Shown here: one piece after another, positions 1 to 5,436 of the stretch
How the letters are laid out: every line of letters begins with the position of its first letter
Numbering within the stretch: the first letter of the stretch is position 1
NCBI GenBank assembly: GCA_023393265.1
Contig: JAEWME010000128.1
Coordinates: forward strand, 1-5,436
Reading direction: 5' to 3'
Length of the DNA stretch: 5,436 nucleotides
Source of the DNA: Bacteroidota bacterium
GTDB lineage: Bacteria; Bacteroidota; Bacteroidia; Bacteroidales; Prolixibacteraceae
Position numbers and translations under genes: made by a program
Notes under the pieces: model-generated
Seen by the model: the letters and a program-made list of their open reading frames with translations, nothing else
Databases searched by the model: none
Told to the model about the DNA's origin: nothing

Positions 1-1120
1 CTGTAATGGTTACGATAGTCGTATCCGAATCAACCTTGAAAATCCAGGAAAGAAAGACATGGACAATCATCGAACCAAAGACGGCAAAAGCGACGAACAG
101 GAAAAGGTGAAGAAAATCGATTTGAAACATGCTTCTTAAATCGGCCATCGACGAAACGACAAGGCAAAAGACTATGATAAAGTACATACCAAGTTGGAAG
201 GTTTTTTCGATGCTGCTGACCGCTTTAATGGTTCCCAGTGCCAGGCCCAGAGTAGTAATTGCCAGGATTATAATAACCGTTTGCGACGATTTTGGGAACA
301 AAAGGCTGATTCCAAACGAAACAGCCAGAATCAATAGTGAAAGAGCAAGAGCTTTTAGTAGTTGGTTAATGCCTCGTTTGGTCATCATGCCCAGATAATT
401 ATCAACACCTTCATTCTCAGTAATTACTTTTTTCAACCTGAATTTTTCGTGACTGTCATTAAAATGGGGTAAAATCAGGTTAAACGTCTTTTGTGCACCT
501 GTCAGCATGAAAAGCAGGCACACCGAACCCAAAACCATGTCGTATGTATTTGTCAGTACAAAAGTGTTCGGGCTAACTTCCAGCGCCGATGAGATGGCTG
601 CCATATTAGGCGTTCCGCCTGTATAAACCCCAGAGAGCATCCCTGCAATCTTCCATGATTCTGCAATATGATCTTTAAACAGAAAAAAACCGGCAATAAT
701 CACAATCAGTAATGACGCCACGCCGAGAATAAGAGAAAGAAGCGCTTCTTTGGCGAATTTGATCCAGCGCCGGATATCGAGGGAGAAAAGTAGTAGCGGC
801 AAGGCAACAGGAATGGCAATCGACATAATAATATCCTGAACAGAGCCGATATGGTTCAATCGAAGGTCGCTTTCTGTAATTTTTCCTTCAGCAAAATACC
901 TGATTAAATCTGCATGAGGGATAGCCGTATTTCCGGCCAATAAGGCGTGATATGCTACACTCGCTTTGGGGAAAATGCCTATATTCCCAATAATAAGTCC
1001 GACGGCGTAAGCCATTACAACTGCACCAATTTTGTTAATCGCTTTGGATATATGTGCCAGATAAATCAGGAGTGCAGGGGTGAGAAAATAGAACAAGACC
1101 AAAGAAGAGACAAGAATCAT
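1..1120 (-). CDS. DUF819 family multi-pass membrane protein, 3' end outside window
   Basis: The open frame gives 373 residues from ATG at 1120 to the left edge without a stop. The protein is strongly hydrophobic, with repeated segments of about 20 residues that look membrane-spanning (for example residues 5-24, 32-50, 97-114 and 127-148). Its most diagnostic stretch is YTGGTPNMAAI at residues 166-176, followed by an NTYDMVLGS segment. A later KTFQLGMYFI segment and a following MADL are also typical of the DUF819 (YjcL-like) family. That family consists of uncharacterised inner-membrane proteins of about 380-420 residues, so only a short C-terminal piece should be missing. Transporter activity is plausible from the fold but not shown, and no substrate can be named. 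The start is the first ATG after an in-frame TAA (1168-1170) and has no Shine-Dalgarno, as is usual in Bacteroidota. The gene is divergent from the adhesin. Family call fairly sure; function unknown. Confidence 0.85.
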   Translation of the reverse strand, partial: MILVSSLVLFYFLTPALLIYLAHISKAINKIGAVVMAYAVGLIIGNIGIFPKASVAYHALLAGNTAIPHADLIRYFAEGKITESDLRLNHIGSVQDIIMSIAIPVALPLLLFSLDIRRWIKFAKEALLSLILGVASLLIVIIAGFFLFKDHIAESWKIAGMLSGVYTGGTPNMAAISSALEVSPNTFVLTNTYDMVLGSVCLLFMLTGAQKTFNLILPHFNDSHEKFRLKKVITENEGVDNYLGMMTKRGINQLLKALALSLLILAVSFGISLLFPKSSQTVIIILAITTLGLALGTIKAVSSIEKTFQLGMYFIIVFCLVVSSMADLRSMFQIDFLHLFLFVAFAVFGSMIVHVFLSWIFKVDSDTTIVTIT

Positions 1121-1143
1121 GAAATTGACGTTAGATGAACACC

Positions 1144-1173
1144 CAAATATAGAAAAAGCTGAATGAAGTTAAA
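1144..1173 (-). promoter_or_regulatory. Candidate Bacteroidota-type promoter of the DUF819 gene
   Basis: Read on the minus strand, TATATTTG (1151 down to 1144) matches the Bacteroidota -7 consensus TAnnTTTG exactly. TTTA (1173 down to 1170), 18 bases upstream, matches three of four bases of the TTTG -33 element. Transcription would begin about 15-20 bases before the ATG at 1120, leaving a very short leader. The motif is short and the DNA is AT-rich, so chance matches are possible. The position just ahead of a real start supports it. Confidence 0.45.
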
Positions 1174-1376
1174 ATAAAACTCAGGATTGAAAGATATAAT
1201 GACTGCCGCCGGGATATATTTATGAATTCAATAGTCCAGATTATGTTTTCGATCAATGAAAGGGGGATTTTGATAAATGTTGAGCAGTTTGCAAATATCC
1301 CTTTCTTATAGCAGTGCTAATAAAAGTTGGATTGCTTAATATTGAATGAAAAAGCTGAAATCACTGAGAAATATTG

Positions 1377-1547
1377 AATTGCAGAGTTTTTGTCCGATAT
1401 GTGAGATATTTATTTTTGTTAATAAGGCCTCAAAACACCAGATTTTAACTGAGACGAGCCCAGTCAGTTCAGGTTAATCAGTAGGATTGTTTTCGTATTT
1501 TTGCATAAAATACTTTTATTGCATCATTTGAAATTGCAGAGTTCTTG
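1377..1547 (+). repeat. Imperfect 16-base direct repeat pair in the adhesin upstream region
   Basis: AATTGCAGAGTTTTTG at 1377-1392 recurs as AATTGCAGAGTTCTTG at 1532-1547, with one mismatch and an offset of 155 bases. Both copies are preceded by TTGA, with one extra A in the second. Each is followed by a TATTTTT(G/A) box, at 1411 and 1573, with 18 and 25 bases between. The first copy supplies the -33-like TTTG of the candidate promoter. The pair may be regulator binding sites or the trace of a small promoter duplication; chance cannot be ruled out. Confidence 0.5.
1389..1418 (+). promoter_or_regulatory. Candidate Bacteroidota-type promoter of the adhesin gene
   Basis: TTTG at 1389-1392 is followed after 18 bases by TATTTTTG at 1411-1418, a full match to TAnnTTTG with near-standard spacing. 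Transcription would start around 1425, giving an untranslated leader of about 210 bases before the ATG at 1637. A second exact -7 box (TATTTTTG, 1496-1503) has no good -33 partner, and a weaker one (TATTTTTA, 1573-1580) lies closer to the gene. Which box is used cannot be decided from sequence. Confidence 0.4.
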
Positions 1548-1636
1548 ATACATTAATCTCCCGGGATCATTGTATTTTTAGATTGCAATCAGTTTATCAT
1601 ATATTTATACAGTTTTGACATAACCAACCGAAAAAT

Positions 1637-4600
1637 ATGAAAAGAACTTTACCTATTTTCTGTTTTTTACTTGTGGCTACATTGCTAAGTTCTGTCCAGG
1701 CATTTTCGCAGTCTTTTGCTATTGAACTTGGAGGTCAGGAGATTTCTTTAATCAATGCAAACAGGACATTGTTGGTTAATGGCGGAAACAACGGGCTTAG
1801 TGCCGGGTCGGTGTGGCGTTATGACAATGTTATTAATACTCCTGACATTACAGTTTATGCTAAGCTAAAGATTCTGGAAACAAATAATGCCGGAATTGCC
1901 AGTGGTTATCTCGATGATGAATCAACCGGGGATGCCAAACGGTTTCAGCCCCGCATTTATACCAATTCCAGCGCTGGTGGTTATGTGCTTTTTGAAATGG
2001 ACTTTTATGAGTTGATCACTAATTCAAATGTTTATATTTCGGATTACTACATTACAGGTGTAGATATTGACGGAAACTCAACATCAGAAAGAGAATTCTA
2101 CGAGGTTGGAGGTTACTCTAGTTATATAGTTGATGCATCAACTCAATTAACCATAACACCATCTCCAGTTGATGCAAGCAGAACTCGCTTTCTAGGGCGT
2201 GGTTCAAACCTAAATGATATTACATTTGAGAATACAGCCGCTTTTATTGCCAAGTATCCACATCCTGATACGAAGATTATTTTCGCAATGGGTTTCAACG
2301 GATCTGTATCTCAAAGTAGTGCCCGTCAGTATTCTGCACAATTTGGTTCGCTGGGTGGAACCTTTAGTTCCGTTGCAACTAAATATAATCCTGTTCCGAA
2401 CTTATTTATACAAAAGACTGGGACTCCTGCAACTTTTATTCCGGGAACCAACGCACAATACACGATCAATGTTACGAACTCGAATAACACGGCAACCAAT
2501 GTAACAGTCACTGATGTATTGCCTTCTGGCTTGTCTTATGTTCCGGCCAGCACCACCGTATTTATTCCTGCATCGACAACAACGAAAACACTGATTGACT
2601 ATTTTGAAGTTGTAGCATATAACAATGAAGACGGTAATGATGCCTGGGCTTCCAATTGGTATGAAATTGCAGATAATGCCAGCGCTTCCAGTGGAAGTAT
2701 AAAAATAACAGGCGCGGCCCTAAACTTTAATAACCTGACAGGAAGCCAGGAAATACGGCGGGATGCTAATTTGAGCCAGGCCCAGTCGGCAAATCTAACA
2801 TTCAATTGGACAACATCCAGTCTTGGTAGTAGTACATTTCTTGTTGATATAACACCTGACAGAACCGCAAGTACTCCGGTTTGGACGAATTTGGCTACTT
2901 ATTCCGGAACTGCATCAGGCGCTGCATCGATTGTCATTCCTGCAACATATTTCACAGCCAACGCTTCTATTCGTTTCAGGAGTGGTGGAAACTGGAGCAG
3001 TTCAAGTAAAACGGCAACCATTGATAATTTAAAAATTACCTATTCTTTCAGTAAGCCTGATGTCACGTTAACAAATGCCGGAACCTCAACTCTTAATAAT
3101 GGTACGCCGCCCAACCTGGTGACAACCGATGATCATATCACGCTTGAGCCGGGAGTCACAATGACCGTTACTTTTAATACTTTTGTTACCTGCGCCGTTT
3201 CGGGAACTGTTTCGAATACGGCAACTGCCCACTGTGATAATCTTCCATCAGATGCCTCATCAACCTTTTCAGCAACGACAACACCAACCGCCTCCGGTGC
3301 TTCTATTTGTTCTCCTCCGGGAAATGCTGTTCTAACGGCTTCGGGAGCTGGACCAGGACAAGTATACCGATGGTATAGTGATGCAAGCGGTGGTACCTTG
3401 TTATATACAGGAAATCCATTTACTACTCCCAGTATTAGTACAAATACCATTTATTACGTTGCGTTTTATACTTCATCAACTGGTTGTGAAAGCGCAAGGG
3501 TTGCTGTGCCGGTGGATATATCTCCGACGGTTACCGGAACAGGGACAATTACAGAGCTAACAGCCAGAAATGGTACGCCTACCGGTACAAATTATTCTGA
3601 TAACCAAAGTAGTGTGGGATTCTCGGTGTCGGGTTATACAGGTGCAACGTCCTATCAATGGACAATTAATTATCCCGGAGCGACAATCATTGGTCCAAGT
3701 GATGGTTCTACCATTTATTTTAATTTTAACAACAGTGGAGCACAAGCCAATGTTCAGGTTTGCGCTACCCCTGTCAATTCCTGCGGAAGTGGTAGCCCGG
3801 TTTGTAAAACAATTGGAATTTCAGATGGTGTCAATCGCTATATTTCGGGTTATGTCTATCGCGACACTGATGGATCAGGTTCAGGAAAAAAAGTCGACGG
3901 AACTGGCATTAATTCGATCGGGGGGCAGCCAATTTATGCAACGCTGGTAGCGGCAGGAAAAGCTGTTTCCACCACAGCGATTTCATCTGACGGAAGTTAT
4001 CGTTTTGATTATTTGGTTGGAACCTCAAATTATTATAGCGTGTGGATCACATCCAGCGTTTATGGTACCGGCACAACTCCGGTCGCATCCCTTCCTTCAG
4101 GCGGGACTTTCACGGGTGAAATCAATAATGACAACGCCAATTCATTGACAGGTAATGATGGAACAACAGATGGTAAAGTTATTAACCTCACTGCTGGTAG
4201 CGAGACCAATGTTAATTTCGGGATTGCATTGACTAATCCAACCGCTGCGAATGATAACGCAACAACGAATGAGGATACCAATATAACCTTTAGCGTTACG
4301 GCAAATGATACTCCTTATGCCGGAAATTCAATTAATACGTCAAGTGTTGATTTGGATCCATTGACTCCGGGACGGCAAACTTCCTATTCGGTTGCAGGAC
4401 AAGGAACCTTTTCAGTTGATAATTTGGGGAGTGTGACGTTCATTCCATTTTCGAATTACTTTGGAACGGTCACAGCGAAATATACTGTTAATGACAATGT
4501 CGGCGTTATCTCTAACGAGGCAACCATCACGGTTACGATAAACACTGTTAATGACGCACCCTCATTTGTAAAAGGAGCCAATCAGACTGTTTGTAATGGC

Positions 4601-5436
4601 GCCGGGGCTCAAACCATTAGTTCCTGGGCAACATCTTTAAGTCCGGGACCAACAAATGAATCATTACAATTGCTTTCATTCAATATTGTTAGCAATTCTA
4701 ATCCATCCGTTTTTTCTGTTTTACCTTCTATTTCTCCTGACGGAACACTAACATATAGTCCGGCGTCCTCCAGTTCCGGATTTGCAGATATTGTCATTAA
4801 CATTTCTGATAATGGCGGCACTTCGAACGGGGGAACGAATACTTCGGCGAATCAGACTTTTCGGATTACTGTAAGTGGATTGACTGTATCAGGCAACGAA
4901 ACTGATGTTAGCTGTAATGGTGGTCATGATGGAGCTATTGTTTTATCCGTAAGCGGAGGCGTTTCTCCTTTTACCTATAATTGGCAGGATGGTGCAACCA
5001 CAAAGGAGCGTATATCATTATATTCCGGAAGTTATACTGTAACCGTAACGGATGCAAATGGTTGCTCAGGAACAGGTGGTTTCACAATACTCCAACCGAC
5101 ATCTGTTTCCCTTAGTGGAAGTGTTACAGATGTGTCGTGTAATGGTGGAACAAACGGAGCGATTGCATTAACAGTCAGTGGTGGTACCGGTCCATATTCC
5201 TATACATGGGATGGCGGAATAACGTTAAAAGACAGAAGCGGACTTAACGCAGGAAATTATCATGTAGTTGTCTCCGACTCACATGGATGCACAGCGAGCG
5301 GAACTTACGAAGTAAAACAGCCGGTTGCTTTAGCTGTAACCAATAATATTACTCATGTTTCCTGTTCCGCAGGGACAAATGGAGCGATAAATATTGTTGC
5401 AACAGGAGGAACAAGTCCATATACGTATCATTGGGC
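1637..5436 (+). CDS. Giant modular surface adhesin with DUF11, Ig/PKD-like, cadherin-like and SprB repeats, 3' end outside window
   Basis: The frame is open for 1266 residues to the right edge. ATG at 1637 is the first start after an in-frame TGA (1616-1618), and it opens a Sec signal peptide: MKR, a hydrophobic core at 5-20, and likely cleavage near residues 22-25. Modules by approximate residue: 26-255 unnamed N-terminal domain; 256-316 first part of a DUF11 domain (NVTVTDVLPSGLSYV); 317-472 jelly-roll-like domain (DYFEVVAYNNEDG, then WASNWYEI); 473-549 DUF11 continuation (TPPNLVT, then LEPGVTMTVTF); 551-628 Ig-like with a Cys pair at 558 and 617; 631-728 PKD-like (SYQWTI); 734-865 SdrD/carboxypeptidase-regulatory-like (ISGYVYRDTDG); 869-970 cadherin-like; 971-1079 cadherin-like (VNDAPSF); from 1083 SprB repeats. 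Such proteins are exported adhesins in Bacteroidota, and SprB repeats are known from the Flavobacterium gliding adhesin. A role in attachment or gliding is inferred. A type IX C-terminal domain is expected beyond the window but not seen. Confidence 0.9.
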   Translation, partial: MKRTLPIFCFLLVATLLSSVQAFSQSFAIELGGQEISLINANRTLLVNGGNNGLSAGSVWRYDNVINTPDITVYAKLKILETNNAGIASGYLDDESTGDAKRFQPRIYTNSSAGGYVLFEMDFYELITNSNVYISDYYITGVDIDGNSTSEREFYEVGGYSSYIVDASTQLTITPSPVDASRTRFLGRGSNLNDITFENTAAFIAKYPHPDTKIIFAMGFNGSVSQSSARQYSAQFGSLGGTFSSVATKYNPVPNLFIQKTGTPATFIPGTNAQYTINVTNSNNTATNVTVTDVLPSGLSYVPASTTVFIPASTTTKTLIDYFEVVAYNNEDGNDAWASNWYEIADNASASSGSIKITGAALNFNNLTGSQEIRRDANLSQAQSANLTFNWTTSSLGSSTFLVDITPDRTASTPVWTNLATYSGTASGAASIVIPATYFTANASIRFRSGGNWSSSSKTATIDNLKITYSFSKPDVTLTNAGTSTLNNGTPPNLVTTDDHITLEPGVTMTVTFNTFVTCAVSGTVSNTATAHCDNLPSDASSTFSATTTPTASGASICSPPGNAVLTASGAGPGQVYRWYSDASGGTLLYTGNPFTTPSISTNTIYYVAFYTSSTGCESARVAVPVDISPTVTGTGTITELTARNGTPTGTNYSDNQSSVGFSVSGYTGATSYQWTINYPGATIIGPSDGSTIYFNFNNSGAQANVQVCATPVNSCGSGSPVCKTIGISDGVNRYISGYVYRDTDGSGSGKKVDGTGINSIGGQPIYATLVAAGKAVSTTAISSDGSYRFDYLVGTSNYYSVWITSSVYGTGTTPVASLPSGGTFTGEINNDNANSLTGNDGTTDGKVINLTAGSETNVNFGIALTNPTAANDNATTNEDTNITFSVTANDTPYAGNSINTSSVDLDPLTPGRQTSYSVAGQGTFSVDNLGSVTFIPFSNYFGTVTAKYTVNDNVGVISNEATITVTINTVNDAPSFVKGANQTVCNGAGAQTISSWATSLSPGPTNESLQLLSFNIVSNSNPSVFSVLPSISPDGTLTYSPASSSSGFADIVINISDNGGTSNGGTNTSANQTFRITVSGLTVSGNETDVSCNGGHDGAIVLSVSGGVSPFTYNWQDGATTKERISLYSGSYTVTVTDANGCSGTGGFTILQPTSVSLSGSVTDVSCNGGTNGAIALTVSGGTGPYSYTWDGGITLKDRSGLNAGNYHVVVSDSHGCTASGTYEVKQPVALAVTNNITHVSCSAGTNGAINIVATGGTSPYTYHW
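4883..5436 (+). repeat. SprB repeat array, two full 225-base units plus a partial third
   Basis: Three in-frame units begin at about 4883, 5108 and 5333. The first Cys codons fall at 4913, 5138 and 5363, exactly 225 bases (75 residues) apart. Key motifs recur in order: DVSCNGG or HVSCSAG, then NGAI (DGAI in unit 1), then SGG or TGG, SP(F/Y)TY or GPYSY, W, SG or AG with Y, V(T/V)V(T/S)D, then NGC or HGC. The second Cys lies 50 residues after the first in both complete units (1093/1143 and 1168/1218), consistent with a conserved disulfide. Nucleotide identity between units is visibly lower than protein similarity, so these are old duplications. The array continues past the right edge. Confidence 0.88.

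Larger units (their letters stand above)
1121..1636. other. Divergent intergenic regulatory region, 516 bases, no gene
   Basis: This AT-rich stretch separates the two divergent gene starts. I found no convincing coding frame, tRNA or other structural RNA, and no hairpin with a T-run that would act as a terminator; none is expected between divergent genes. It contains promoter-like motifs for both strands, an imperfect 16-base direct repeat (1377-1392 and 1532-1547), a 12-base exact repeat GAAAAAGCTGAA (1152-1163 and 1348-1359), and two perfect palindromes, TCCCGGGA (1559-1566) and GATTGCAATC (1581-1590). The region from about 1200 to 1370 holds nothing I can identify. Confidence 0.7.

Noticed and set aside
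129..398. Plus-strand open frame of 89 codons
   Set aside because: It lies antisense inside the DUF819 gene, whose own frame gives a coherent membrane protein with family motifs. The plus-strand product has no recognisable features.
947..1138. Plus-strand open frame of 63 codons
   Set aside because: It is antisense to the DUF819 N-terminus and overlaps its start. No start-site support and no family resemblance.
1615..1620. TTGACA, identical to the classic sigma-70 -35 box
   Set aside because: It ends 16 bases before the ATG, leaving no room for a -10 element and a start point upstream of the gene. Bacteroidota promoters also use a different consensus.
1649..1663. LPIFC at the adhesin N-terminus as a lipoprotein lipobox
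   Set aside because: The Cys is residue 9, before the hydrophobic core of the signal peptide is complete, so it cannot be a signal peptidase II site.
2214..4821. Several short open frames on both strands within the adhesin region
   Set aside because: All lie inside the continuous 1266-residue adhesin frame, which has a signal peptide and recognisable modules throughout. The other-frame products are low-complexity shadows.
4883..5436. Regular repeats as a possible CRISPR array
   Set aside because: The period is 225 bases, the whole stretch is in one open frame, and similarity is at protein level with SprB motifs, so these are coding repeats.

Overview
The window looks like chromosomal DNA from a member of the Bacteroidota. 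The evidence is: SprB-type repeats in a very large secreted surface protein, TAnnTTTG-type promoter motifs, start codons preceded by A/T-rich sequence instead of a Shine-Dalgarno, and AT-rich intergenic DNA. A gliding or Cytophagales/Flavobacteria-like host is an inference. Nothing here fixes the genus.

There are two protein genes, divergently transcribed, and both run off the window. On the minus strand (1120 down to the left edge) is a DUF819-family multi-pass membrane protein. 373 residues are visible and probably only the last few dozen are missing. On the plus strand (1637 to the right edge) is the first 1266 residues of a huge modular exported protein. It has a signal peptide, a roughly 230-residue N-terminal domain I cannot name, a DUF11-type domain interrupted by a probable jelly-roll domain, an Ig-like domain, a PKD-like domain, an SdrD/carboxypeptidase-regulatory-like domain, two cadherin-like units, and the start of an array of SprB repeats with an exact 225-base period. 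Together these indicate a cell-surface adhesin. It is likely exported by Sec and then the type IX system, although any C-terminal sorting domain lies outside the window.

Between the genes is a 516-base AT-rich divergent regulatory region (1121-1636) with no gene of its own. It holds a plausible minus-strand promoter close to the DUF819 start. On the plus strand it holds a plausible TTTG/TAnnTTTG promoter well upstream of the adhesin, which would give a leader of roughly 200 bases. It also has a 16-base imperfect direct repeat that overlaps this promoter and recurs 155 bases downstream, and two small perfect palindromes near the adhesin start.

Nothing links the two products functionally apart from the shared intergenic region. 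I saw no RNA genes, mobile elements, CRISPR arrays or terminators. The most interesting material is the architecture of the adhesin and its leader. I do not see a clearly new system.
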